A DNA stretch of 64,000 bases, from positions 413,001 to 477,000 of the forward strand of contig JACEVL010000806.1 of assembly GCA_020284085.1 (NCBI GenBank). Reading direction: 5' to 3'. Shown in pieces: positions 1-10,000 of the stretch. How positions within the stretch are numbered: position 1 is the first letter of the stretch; every line of letters starts with the position of its first letter. Below the pieces are notes generated by a model, which was given only the letters and a program-made list of their open reading frames with translations, was not told where the DNA came from and ran no database searches. Source of the stretch: Aporrectodea caliginosa. Its lineage: Eukaryota > Annelida > Clitellata > Crassiclitellata > Lumbricidae. The position numbers and the translations under genes are program-made.

Positions 1-106
1 ATGACTTAATAAGGTATAGCAAGCACAGTGTATAGAAGATGAGATCTAAGCTTTGAGATTCTATTAATTGTGGTGTGTCATATTTGAACAACACATGTGC
101 ATGTAG

Positions 107-194
107 GAGGGGCTGAGACCAGGTGATACTACCAGTACATTCTGTGGAACACCCAACTACATTGCTCCCGAAATGTTACGAGGAGAGGATTATG
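107..194 (+). CDS. aPKC: Atypical PKC, activation-loop exon, version A (alternative exon)
   Basis: This 88-nt exon is flanked by a 3' splice site (ATGTAG) and a GTATGC donor. It starts in phase 0 and ends one base into a codon. It encodes EGLRPGDTT, then [14 protein letters not shown], then LRGEDY: the activation segment and P+1 loop of an atypical protein kinase C. The Thr in TSTFCGT is the family's PDK1 site, and APE closes the activation segment. aPKC is the serine/threonine kinase of the PAR-3/PAR-6 polarity complex and, unlike other PKCs, needs no calcium or diacylglycerol. The RPGD and GEDY residues look like vertebrate PKC-iota. A second exon of identical length and phase lies 1.04 kb downstream. 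Including both copies would shift the frame, so one is presumably chosen per transcript. Exons 5' of this (kinase N-lobe, C1, PB1) lie outside the window. Confidence 0.93.
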
Positions 195-1235
195 GTATGC
201 AGAACGAGACACTCCACCTGGTGCCAGCTTTTAGCATTAATCTAGCTGCTTATTTTCTTTCACCCTTCTTCAATGTTTAGAGGTGTTTTCCATCTCATGA
301 TTTTCTCACGATTTGTTTCAAGTACAGGAACAGAGTAGCTTATAAGGGGTAGAATAAAAAAACGTATAATCTAAATTTGAAAACCTTGGATCAACGGTTT
401 GTAATCCAGAAACTTCATATAACGTGCTCCATTATAACATGAATTCTGATGTAACATTGGAACTTCGATCCTAAATTTAGTTCAGCTTTAGAAATTGACC
501 TTGTCGTAGCATGATCTTGTTATAAGATGATTTTTGATATGGTTGCCAAAGAAAGCATTAGAACAAATTATCAGTGTAGTAAACTCAGTTTGATAAAACA
601 AAATGAAATTTGGAAAATGGAATGATTAGAGAAACTTTTTGTTTTCCCAAATCATTTCTCTGTACTAGTTCCTGTACTTGAAAATGGATCTTTGTGATTT
701 TGTGGTGTGTTTTCGTCAAATCTATCATATTCTTTCAATGATTCAACGATCATTCTGTGTAAATCTTATGTCAGCAATTGCTGTCAATCTTTGAAGCAAT
801 TGTTTGCACACAACTTGCAACACAATGCTAGTTTTGAAGTCCTTGCACAAATATTCCCAGGTTTACTATGACTTTCGACATACCTCTATGCTTAGATCAA
901 TTTTAAAACGATTTTGGCTTTTGCATTTTTAAGCTGTTCAGTTTAGCACAAAATCAACCTCACAGTTTTAATTGTTGCTACTTTTCGTTACTAGTGATGC
1001 TTGCAAATATTTTCTGATAATTTCAGTAAGCGAGCAAGGGGATTTAGGAAAGACATACAACTACCTGACTTCTATTCTGTAATAGAATTTTTACAAATTC
1101 TTCTCAAAGCACTAATTCATTCCCTATTTTAACAGTTTGTGCTGTGCGTTTCTTGGGTCAGTTTTTGTGTTGCTTTTGGTGAAGTGTTTTCTTGTAAGTT
1201 TCTGTGAACTATAAATGAAATATATGATGTTTTAG
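195..1235 (+). other. aPKC intron between the two alternative exons
   Basis: AT-rich intron with no repeat that I recognise. If the two 88-nt exons are mutually exclusive, control elements such as docking or competing RNA structures could lie here or in 1324-3511. I see no obvious long complementary arms by eye. Confidence 0.6.
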
Positions 1236-1323
1236 GAAGGCCTAAAACGTGGTGAGACCACAAGCACATTTTGTGGCACTCCAAATTACATAGCTCCAGA
1301 AATTCTTCGTGGAGAGGAATATG
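1236..1323 (+). CDS. aPKC: Atypical PKC, activation-loop exon, version B (alternative exon)
   Basis: This is a second 88-nt activation-loop exon in the same phase as the first, with acceptor TTTTAG and donor GTAATA. It encodes EGLKRGETT, then [14 protein letters not shown], then LRGEEY. The phosphorylation-loop core is identical to version A. The differences are RP versus KR and D versus E ahead of the core, M versus I after APE, and D versus E in the GE[D/E]Y end. There are many synonymous changes, so the duplication is old and both copies have been kept under selection. The GEEY ending resembles vertebrate PKC-zeta. Both copies join the downstream exon at 3512 in frame. I infer mutually exclusive splicing; transcript data would prove it. 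Confidence 0.93.
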
Positions 1324-3511
1324 GTAATAGTGGCGCTGTTCACGTGAGCTTGGCCTCATGATAGCAGTTCCTCATTACTAACAGTGCTAATGATTGTTAT
1401 TTGTTTGTTAATTATGCTCGTTTCTTAAGCAATAACATCTAACAGTAAGTTATTCGGAATTGCCAGTTGGAAGCATATACACGTGATCAACCTGATGCTT
1501 GTGGAGAGGAGATGGGAAGCAACTGGAGAACATACCTGGAAGCAGACATTTAATCGGATCACAACCCGGTCTTTGCCTGATTTTAAGTGCATTGGAGACG
1601 AATAGTAAGGCAGAAGACATGAGCCACAACTGGATATCGAGGCGCTGAGCAGGTTGTATGCATTGGAAGCATATACAAAAGAGATTGAGAAGAAACTTGA
1701 AGCACAGGATTCGGTTTGAGAAAAAACCTGAGTAGGAGATGGAGAGTCATAGAACTCATATAGGAAGCAGTGAAGGTAGCTATACAATAGTCACTGCAGT
1801 GATACAAAGGATACAATAATGAGGTGGTGCTGATCACTGGTTAGACAACAGTTGGAATACTGCATCCAGGTATGGAATCCATACCTGAAATGTAACAGAA
1901 CAACTGGAGAGATTGCAAAATGATTTGAGGTTTCAGGGATCTAAGTTATGAAGAAAGGTTGAAGAGGTGTGAGCTAACAACTTTGGAAAAAAGAAACAGA
2001 GGAGGTATATTATAAGATTGTCAATGGAATGACTTCCTCAGAACATGGTTCATTCGTTTAACTGGTAACAGTCATTCCCTCTGCAATGCCTTTCTTCCCA
2101 CAGGCTCTGCCACCGGTTGTTCTCTGAGCTGCTAAGACAGTGAAGGCTTGTCACAGTCTCTACGACTTTCCACTCAGGTACAGATGTTTTGGGCAATGCA
2201 GTTCTCGCCTCTGACATGTAGCTCGCTCCATTTCGTTTACGTGAGCTATGTGTTGGCAGTTCTTAACCAACAGAGGTAATAAATTCTTCTACGGAAGATG
2301 CTGGTCTCCGTGGAACAGGAAGCCGTCTCGTGAATAATGAGAACAGTTATTTCTTTGCACTTGACCAGAGAGATGGAGTGGGAGGGATAGGGACAGAGCG
2401 CAGGCAAGGTTGTTGGCAACAGAGCAGAAGATAACAAGTTCCCGTAACGGAGACATTTTGCTGAGCTTGCATGCAGATTCTCTTTTTAGCATAGGATATG
2501 GTTACTCTTGAATTGGTTGCCTTTGATCTTCGACAAGATCTTTTAGTCACTCTGCTCTCTTTCCATCAACAGTTCACTGCATTACAGCATATGTAAATTT
2601 AGAAGTAAATGAAGGAAAGAAAGAGAAAAACTATGAGCAGTTGGAATTTATTATGTGATGAAAGTTCAGAGGCAATTGTCATTTCGTTTGTACTTTCTTT
2701 GCTTTGACTGCCATATTTTTGTAGCTTTGATTGCCATAGTTTCTTAGCTTTTGCTGCCATATTTTCGGTTTTGACCTGCCTGCATCCTATTTATGCTGGT
2801 GCATGTTCCTGTTACAGATTTTTGTAGATCACAATTAGTAAATTTGCATGCTATAATGGAAGTAATTTATTCATGCTTAAGCTATCCAGACATAACTATA
2901 TGCATTTTGTGTTGATAACAATGATAATATCAGTGAAACTGATAACAATGTTGCTAGTAATGTTTATCACTATGACTAGGATAATGACCTAGATGACATC
3001 TTTAGCGATAGGCCTAGTGATATCAATAATGCAAAAATGATTGTTTTGTACCAGGACATGTAAGGGACATAATGGGACATAAGTGTCCTGATGAAACTTA
3101 TGATTAGAGAATATTTAACAGCTTTGTTTTGCCACATGTCAGGAAATAAGAACAATATCAAAATTACAGTTCAGCTAAAGAAAAACAGTGCAGCTACACA
3201 GTTACTCATGAAAATTTAAGTTGTTATATGCAAGTAATTGAAATCTCTTTATGGCTGGCTGGTGCCTTCATGTTTCAAATAATGATTAGTTTAAACTAAG
3301 GTTCAGTTATGATGATGATGAATTTACCATAGTTATGCACTTGTCCTTGACTGGTACGTTTGATATTTCTTAAGCATTAAATCGACCTGACTGAGCTTTT
3401 TCAATTTCAGTGCCTGTATACATAGTTCTCTCATGACTTCAGTTAACGTGGATGCCTCTTGTAATGATGAATGGTTTCTGGTAAGATGCCTTTGTGTTCT
3501 CTTTGTGAAAG
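1324..3511 (+). other. aPKC intron after alternative exon B
   Basis: A 2.2-kb intron. It carries a decayed LINE reverse-transcriptase fragment (1848-2032) and an internal repetition of TTGGAAGCATATACA near 1468 and 1664. Positions 2040-3500 show nothing further that I can identify. Confidence 0.6.
1848..2032 (+). mobile_element. Non-LTR retrotransposon (LINE) C-terminal fragment
   Basis: Three-frame reading gives LEYCIQVWNPYLK, then (after a shift) GFRDLSYEERLKRCELTTLE followed by KRNRGG. This is the region after the reverse-transcriptase core of many CR1/RTE/jockey-like LINEs (LEYCVQVWSPYLKKDI... and SYEERLKRLGLTTLE). Stops and frameshifts show it is dead. It lies in the aPKC intron in the sense orientation. 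Confidence 0.75.
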
Positions 3512-3637
3512 ACTTTAGCGTTGACTGGTGGGCATTGGGTGTCCTCATGTTTGAAATGTTGGCTGGCCGGTCACCTTTCGACATAGTAGGGCAAACGGAC
3601 AACCCAGACCAGAACACCGAAGACTACCTATTCCAAG
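3512..3637 (+). CDS. aPKC: Atypical PKC, kinase C-lobe exon (DWW...GRSPFD)
   Basis: This 126-nt exon has acceptor TGTGAAAG behind a pyrimidine-rich tract and donor GTAAAC. Its first two bases complete the codon begun by either activation-loop exon. It encodes [17 protein letters not shown], then [10 protein letters not shown], then a [12 protein letters not shown] stretch: helix F and the following loop of the aPKC kinase domain. DWWALG is the conserved helix-F motif that anchors the catalytic spine. The [11 protein letters not shown] segment is typical of atypical rather than conventional PKCs. The first residue is D, where vertebrate aPKCs have G (YGFSVDWW). An alternative acceptor seven bases downstream (TTTAG) would give A instead, but the chosen one keeps FSV and has the better tract. 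Confidence 0.95.
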
Positions 3638-4085
3638 GTAAACACCAATGCTTAGTTATCCTACTGGTGGATTTACTGCTGGTACATTTACTTAAAGTTA
3701 TTATTATCTGTATACTATGTACAGTGTAATTACTTACATTGTGATGGCCACACATGTGTAACAACCTTTGTCAGTTTTACAAGGATACTGCGAAGACGAT
3801 AGATTGGGTAGCAGTTCTGGAGTTTAAAATATTTTTATATGGTTAAATGCAATAGAATGAAAACAAAGAATGGTAATGCACTTTATGTAATTTATTCTTA
3901 ATTTGAAAAACTGTAAAATCATAAAGTTTTACAGATATTTTTGCATAAACTTTATTCACAAAGGTTTATGCAAAAATGGCTGTTATTTTAGACCCGACAT
4001 TTTAATCTGACTAGAGTAAATTTACCACCTTTCCACTTGGCCTTTTGCATCATTTCATTGGAATAATTTTGTTGTTGTTCTTCAG

Positions 4086-4165
4086 TCATTCTGGAAAAGC
4101 CAATTCGTATTCCTCGTTCGCTGTCTGTTAAAGCAGCCGGTGTACTAAAGGGCTTCCTAAATAAG
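4086..4165 (+). CDS. aPKC: Atypical PKC, kinase C-lobe exon ([18 protein letters not shown])
   Basis: This 80-nt exon lies between acceptor TTCTTCAG and donor GTACTT. It begins two bases into a codon and ends in phase 0. It encodes [18 protein letters not shown] followed by VLKGFLNK, the helix G/H part of the kinase C-lobe that precedes the DPKERLGC motif in this family. Every residue fits the aPKC pattern without gaps. It continues directly into the exon at 4447. Confidence 0.95.
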
Positions 4166-4446
4166 GTACTTGATTTGTATTATATGGAAATACATGTATA
4201 ACTAATTACAAGATTATGGTCAGTTTATTCAAATCAAGGTTAAAAGTAGCTAAGTGAAAAAATAAAGAATTTGAGTCAGTGGTGAACTTTTCAGAACAAG
4301 CTGATTTAAAAATGAAACTAAAACTTCATTTAGAAAATAAGAAAATAACTATCAACTTCTGTTGCACTGGCGAGCAATGCACAAAATGAACTCTTGATGG
4401 ACCAAAACCAAACCGTATTTTTGATGAAAGCCGAATGTTTCTGTAG

Positions 4447-4652
4447 AATCCGCAGGAGAGGCTTGGCTGTCATCCGCAGAGCGGATTCTCCGACATCCAG
4501 TCAAATCCGTTCTTTAAGACGATTCACTGGGAACAGCTGTATTCGAAGCAGATCATCCCACCGTACAAGCCACAGGTCAACTCCGAGATGGACTTGGAAC
4601 ACTTTGACCCTCAGTTCACCAATGAACCGGTTCAACTCACGCCAGACGATAT
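4447..4652 (+). CDS. aPKC: Atypical PKC, end of kinase domain and turn motif exon
   Basis: This 206-nt exon has acceptor TTTCTGTAG and donor GTAAGC. It encodes [16 protein letters not shown], a linker containing [15 protein letters not shown], and the AGC-kinase C-tail with [12 protein letters not shown]. The Thr of QLTPDD is the turn-motif phosphorylation site of PKCs. The ERLGC motif starts with N where DPKERLGC is usual. The exon ends with AT, completed by G of the last exon to give Met. A GC-rich insertion begins about 20-40 bp after the donor, so the following 2.55-kb intron has been enlarged by mobile DNA. Confidence 0.95.
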
Positions 4653-4674
4653 GTAAGCTTTCTTGTCAATTATT

Positions 4675-6160
4675 CCTAGTAAAAGTGTGGCGCCCGCCCC
4701 CGCGTCGACAGACGTCGCCACGGTCTTCGCTATCGCCAAGGGCGGTTCGCTTCGCTGTAGGGCTGTAGGCGAGTTCCGAGGTGGTAAAGCTGCATCCCTG
4801 CCAGAGTTCAAATCCCGGCCCACATCGGGTGGCCAATTCCATCGATTATCGCTCTCACGGTAACATACACGAGGCTTGTGTAAGAGACGAGCACTGCGTC
4901 TCAACATACCAGGATCTTCATCTACATTTACCAGGCCATGGCGCGAATGGAAGGTCGCGGCTACCGGATGGGTAGCAACCGCAGCTCCTACGCTGCAATC
5001 AGGGTTCGAATCCTGCCCTACAGCAAATTCTGGTGTTGGCGACGTTTCTAATCTCTCCAAACGGGTCATTACTTCACCTACTTGCGATTGCATTGAACCT
5101 ACTTGGGATTGCACATCTGACCTTAAAGAGCCTACCTGTGATTGTATGGAACCCACTTGTGACTGTATATTAGACTGCAGGGCATCTAACCGTTCGAACA
5201 TTAAGTCCATGACAGAACCTGCCCTAGATCCTACGGACGCTATCGAAGCCCTGTCTTCATCTTCCTCACGATGGCGCTCCATAAGTGTAGGCGACTGAGA
5301 AAGACTACGACTCATGTTTCTAAGTTATTTCAGATTTATTACCAATGCCAAATCAGAGCAATTTCTATTCAACACACAATAATCAATTATCAGCCTTAGC
5401 ACAACTTGGAGTAAAATAATCTTCAACAGAATTATCAAACTCAGAAATTAAAGTATTTCCCCAATGAATTTTGGCTAAGTGATTTACCTCGAGACGGACA
5501 AGGTTCGAAGCAAGAGACGACTTCACACACTCGGTCTCGGCATACGAAGACGTGACGCAAAGACGCAACGCCCAGACGATTCGCAGAGAACAAAACGATT
5601 AATCCAAATCTTTCGAACGATATAACTTTCGATCGACAACGAACAATTAGCGAATCAACGTAAATCCAGCGTAGATTCGAAAGCACGGCGTCGAACCCTA
5701 GTCACTACTTCGTATCACTTCGAACTATTCGGTACGCCACCGACGTTACTATCGAACCGAGTAAAACATCGTAGAGCGACCGCTAATCCTGTACGTTCGA
5801 CCAGAGAACTCCCTTACGTCCGTCCACAGCGCCGTCAAAACCGAGAAGACCACGCAAAGACCGAACGACGCCGACTTATATAGGGTAAAAATACCACCCA
5901 AGACGTCTAGTTTCCGGGCGGCCGACCACACAGAAGTACAGATTCCCGCCGTAAATTCATCCCTTCTTCCGTCGGTTTTCATGGGAAGATCTCACGGTTC
6001 TGAATCTTGGTCACCCCCCGATCTACACCTGTGGAAGACGGCGTCGTTTGAAGTAAGACGATTCACGTGTTTCTCTGCTGTCCGTGTATCTGTCCGTCTG
6101 TATGTATGTCTAAGTCCTACTATCTATCGCTGCCCCTTCCAATTTTAGCGAGCATCGGAC
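4675..6160 (-). mobile_element. Retroelement-like GC-rich insertion in the aPKC intron (LTR/gag-like)
   Basis: A sharp rise in CG content starts 20-40 bp after the aPKC donor. On the minus strand a 227-codon frame (5315-4632) begins with a Ser/Glu-rich segment, then repeats of the form SQVGS/IQSQVGS (a short coiled coil), and later LRRSARLLHKPRVCY. It runs by chance into the aPKC exon. Upstream of it on the minus strand (5330-6160) is about 800 bp without coding potential, with CTATATAAG at 5885-5877, as expected of an LTR promoter. I could not find paired LTRs, a primer-binding site or pol, so the class is a guess. An independent single-copy insertion is possible. Confidence 0.35.
4786..5030 (+). 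repeat. Two tRNA-like B-box segments inside the GC-rich insertion
   Basis: AGAGTTCAAATCCCGGCCC (about 4804-4822) and AGGGTTCGAATCCTGCCCTA (about 5002-5021) match the pol III B box GGTTCGANTCC with flanking complementary arms. Each has tRNA-like sequence upstream. No complete cloverleaf can be drawn, so they are tRNA-derived relics rather than tRNA genes. They run opposite to the 227-codon frame. Confidence 0.4.
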
Positions 6161-6780
6161 GTCGAAGTGTGTGAAAAAGACATAAACCGAGCTATATTTA
6201 ACTTCCAGTCGACGGTATCGCGTTTGAAGTCATTGGAGCGACAATTAGTATCCCACGCTTTTCCATCGATCGGCGACACGAGGCGACGAACTAAGTGGAC
6301 CGAGCTTGAGGTATTAGTGCAGAAAATTACCGCACCGCAGGCGCCACCGGTCTTTCAATGCATTTAAAGAAATCAAATTTTGTAACTTCGTTACAAAAGA
6401 ACAACAGCCATGTTAGCTTGGCAGCGTCATATGATGGCCATTCCTCTCCGTTGCTGCATGAGCCTCTTCTCAAGAGCTTATGTTTGATGCAGTTTATGCA
6501 GTTTATGCAGTTTCATTTTATAGCAGATTTCTGTAGGTGGTTCTAATAGAACTTGAATTACCAGTCTTTGTGGTGAATTTGACACGTTACCTTGGAACGG
6601 ACAGTCCATAATGTTAACTATTTGACTACTAACCCCTTCTGTTGGCCAGTAAACTAAAACAAATTCATACCTGTTAGACTTAATATTAGAAGCAACTGAT
6701 GAGCAATAAATTAAAATTTCAAATATGTATATCTAGTTTTTGTTCTATTTGTGCTTTTCATGAAATGCTTGAAAAATCTG

Positions 6781-7013
6781 AATGGGGGACTCTGTAAAAA
6801 TGGCTGCTATAGGTGGCGCCAGGATGGGATATAGTTTGGCTACTCTAGGTAAAATGTGTGCTCTGTTGTGCGGTAGGTTAATTTCATAGACATCTTACAT
6901 TTAATATATGATGTCTATGGTTTATTTACGCTAAAGTTGTCTAAAGTTTGACCACATCACATACTGGCGACGCCTATCTCCGCTTAAAGGAACTGCTCAC
7001 AGAGTCCCCCATT
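6781..7013. mobile_element. MITE with 15-bp perfect terminal inverted repeats
   Basis: AATGGGGGACTCTGT at 6781-6795 is perfectly inverted at 6999-7013, giving a 233-bp element. Inside it CATAGACATC (6885-6894) is inverted at 6910-6919, making a second hairpin. There is no coding capacity. A target-site duplication is not obvious, so the superfamily is unassigned. It sits in the last aPKC intron. Confidence 0.75.
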
Positions 7014-7204
7014 GAAGCAAATGAAATTAACTAATTTTATTTTATATTTAAGAAGCTGGCATTTGTAGAAGAAAATGACAGTTAGGAATACGTCATGCCT
7101 ACAGGTGTTTAGCAGCAACATTTTGAAATTTAATTGAGAGATTTAAAGTTTATATAATATTTGTGTATGGATGTGTAACTGTTGAATGGTTTCTTGTTGC
7201 TTAG

Positions 7205-7292
7205 GAACGTCATTTCAAAGATTGACCAATCAGAATTCGACGGATTCGAATACATTAATCCCCTGCTGATGTCACAAGAAGACTGCGTCTGA
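7205..7292 (+). CDS. aPKC: Atypical PKC, last coding exon (hydrophobic motif, C-terminus)
   Basis: The acceptor is TTGCTTAG and the stop TGA lies at 7290-7292. The exon encodes [11 protein letters not shown], then [11 protein letters not shown], then SQEDCV. FEYI is the aPKC hydrophobic motif, in which Glu replaces the phosphorylatable Ser/Thr of other AGC kinases; this confirms the atypical class. The C-terminal DCV resembles the ECV/ESV PDZ-binding tail of vertebrate aPKCs. Including one activation-loop exon, the window codes for the last 195 residues (588 nt with stop). Confidence 0.95.
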
Positions 7293-8055
7293 AGATATGT
7301 CAACTACAAAGAAGAAGCGCTTTCAAGGCTGTCTGCTGAAGCCTACGGATTTTATTAGTTTTATTTTCAGGCCGACAGAAGAAAACCCTTTACCCACCAG
7401 CAATGTCGTGTAGAATATTTTTTAACCCTTCCTGCAGACCTCATTCTCCTGCTATGTGTTGTCAGTTTATCCTCTGGCTTTCTCTTTTATTGGAAATTTC
7501 TTTTATCTAAATTTTCTTCTATAGAAAACTTTTGTCGAAGTCGTATTTTAAATGCTTAGGCACAAATATTTGTAGTCTTTTTTTATAGGTAACCATATTT
7601 ATTATTCCTCATATCGCAACTTTTGTTCGTCTTTTGAATATATGAAAGCATGCATATAGCTATACTGGAGCCTTGTTATAATGCTTCCTTTGGGAACCAC
7701 ATCAGGTCCCAATCTATAGGTAGGTTTGTCCTAAACCAGGGGCCAACCTTATACCAGAATTAACATTATAATGGTGCGTTATAAAGAGATTCTTATGTAT
7801 ATTTGTATGCACTTTGAAATGTTTATGATTATGCTTCAAAATCTTCTTCAGTGTTCTAATAACTTTAGCACCTGATTAATAGATGAACTTACCTTAATCC
7901 TGGAGCTACAGGATCATTCCAGGCAACCAGGAAGGAAGACAGTCTGTTGGCAGTATGGCTTGACGGAAAGTTACAGATTTCCTGTGTTTGACTGGAATTG
8001 CACCTCTGGGTGATTATCTTGAAGGGGGCTAAATAAATACTCTGAACAAATGAGT
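7293..8055 (+). other. aPKC: Probable 3' UTR of atypical PKC
   Basis: There is no coding signal after the stop. The first AATAAA on this strand is at 8032-8037, 740 nt after the stop. It is followed by a T/G-rich stretch around 8060-8095, as expected of a cleavage site. Another AATAAA occurs at 8859-8864, so the transcript could run longer. The end given here is an inference. Confidence 0.4.
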
Positions 8056-9582
8056 GAAATTCAGATGTTGGACTTGGTGGTAGAAGACGTCATTTCAGTA
8101 TGGCTGCAATGTTGATAATGTAAAGAGAATGGAAATATTGTAGATAATTGCTATAGGTGCATGTAAAAATGGAGACACTTCATTTAACTTTGAATTTCAG
8201 ACAACAGTGTTGCAAAGTTTTCTTGTGACAGACGGAAGTTACTGCTGTTTGTAAAACTGTTTCTTCCCCAACCAAGTCTTCACCATAAAAGCCATTTTAA
8301 TCCTTATACTGACATTGTGAAACTGTTGTGACTCTTGCCCATTTGAACTTTAAGATGATTTGTCATGTAATGAAGGTTTCTAAGTGAAACTGGAATTGAT
8401 TGCTGAGCGATGTGAATTTGTTTGATTAGTTGTACAGGTGGTGGAAGTATTCGTTTGACAATTATTACCGTAAGTGCTTTACGATCTTCTGTGTGATCTG
8501 TATTGTATTCACAAGAGGCACATAACACGTATCACAGTGCACCTGTTTTGCAAGTGATGTCATCAAGCATTTATATAGCGCCTCCAGAGACCGTCTGAAA
8601 AGCCAAGATAAATACTATCTTGGCACTTGTTATCCTCAGTTTATCGTTCACACGGTATATTTGGAAACACATACAGAATGTAAAGGTTCATGTCGTTGCT
8701 TGACCTGCAACGTACATACAAGAGGCAGATCTAAAACATGCCCATAAATTTGGCAGGTTAATACACTGGTCAACATTTTACCCTGGCCTAATATTTCACT
8801 GCCCTGGTTTCAAATCCTGAAGCTGGCCAAACATGCCGTTTCAGAGAATACACTAATGAATAAAAGCTATTACAAGAGCCAACAAATTTCCTGCATCTTA
8901 GAATCTGGCATCAAAAGTGTCTTAGTGTCTTGGAGGTCTTAAAGATCTAGTTGGATGTGGAATTGGTGTGGTTATCTCTTGCAAGAAATCGTGGCTTGGT
9001 GACAATTGGGTTGATTTTTAAACTTGTGTAGTTGATGAGAATGCCTGTTGTTTTATAATGTTGTGGGTCGTAATGTCTCTATCCCTTTGTGCCATTTTTT
9101 GTGAGAAGATTTATTAATTCGTTTAGTATTTGTCTTCAGATTTTAAAACATTTGTCTTCAAATGTTCATCAATTGGTTGTTACATGGTGGTGAGCTAATG
9201 TCATTGCACTCTTTGCTGTAATTATAACCACTGGAACTTGCTGACCTATTGTTAGATTTTTTCAAGTTCTTAAAGATACTTGGATGAACTGGCTTATTTG
9301 TAACTCTGATTTCTAGATGGTTCCTCATTTGAATCTATAGAAATTGAAGAAATTTGTTCTGTTTGCCTACATGTAATTTCTAAAAGCCATTCTAAGTGGG
9401 CCATTGCTTGTAGATACCAGTGGGTTGGTAAGACCCAATCACACCATTGGCAAGAAAGATATTTTAAAAGGATGATAGAAGTAGTAGCTTTCTTATCAAA
9501 CAATATGTTATGATAGACTTGGATGGGTAAGTCTAAATCATTTGATGATCAAAACACGGGGTAAAATTACAACAGTGAGAGG
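8056..9582. other. Intergenic stretch between aPKC and SKI, first part
   Basis: AT-rich, with no open frame of note. A TTTATATAGCGCC motif at about 8570 starts a short repeat tail shared with other places in the window. Otherwise nothing recognisable. The aPKC 3' UTR could extend into it. Confidence 0.5.
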
Positions 9583-10000
9583 AGAAAATCTATCACTGCT
9601 ATGGGGCTTTGTCTGGATATTGTTATAGTGGCTTGTGTAGTAAGCTAAGGTGAGAGTATCATGTAATGGTATATTTCACACTGCACTTCTGACAACAGGC
9701 ATCAGAAGCAAGGTTGTGGCTTTGAAGGGTATTCTGAAAAAAGGTTGTCATATATGGTAATACCAACCAAAAACATGTATAGCAGTTTCTTACATGGGTT
9801 ACAAGGCTTGAAAAGAAATGAAAGCCACTCCTGTTGGGCTCACATTGAGCCAATACCTATCCACCATTTATTTTCTAATAGTTGTACACTGTACAGGGCT
9901 GGCCCACTTTGGGCCATATGAACCTGGGTGTTGTGTTAATTTACACATGACATGTGGAGATCAGAATCTTTGACATTGAGGTGTAAGGCTAATGCATCTG
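9583..10000 (+). repeat. Interspersed repeat, left arm of a 400-bp inverted pair
   Basis: This segment is the reverse complement of 14522-14922 at high identity by eye, with a few small indels. Examples: AGAAAATCTATCACTGCTAT at its start, and CTTTGACATTGAGGTGTAAG near its end. There are no coding frames and no clear terminal repeats. It is probably a member of a repeat family inserted twice in opposite orientation. Confidence 0.85.

Noticed and set aside
4394..4768. 124-codon + frame overlapping the aPKC exon
   Set aside because: Wrong frame relative to the clear kinase reading; a shadow of the real exon.
4804..5021. tRNA genes
   Set aside because: B boxes and partial arms are present, but no closed acceptor stem or complete cloverleaf can be drawn.
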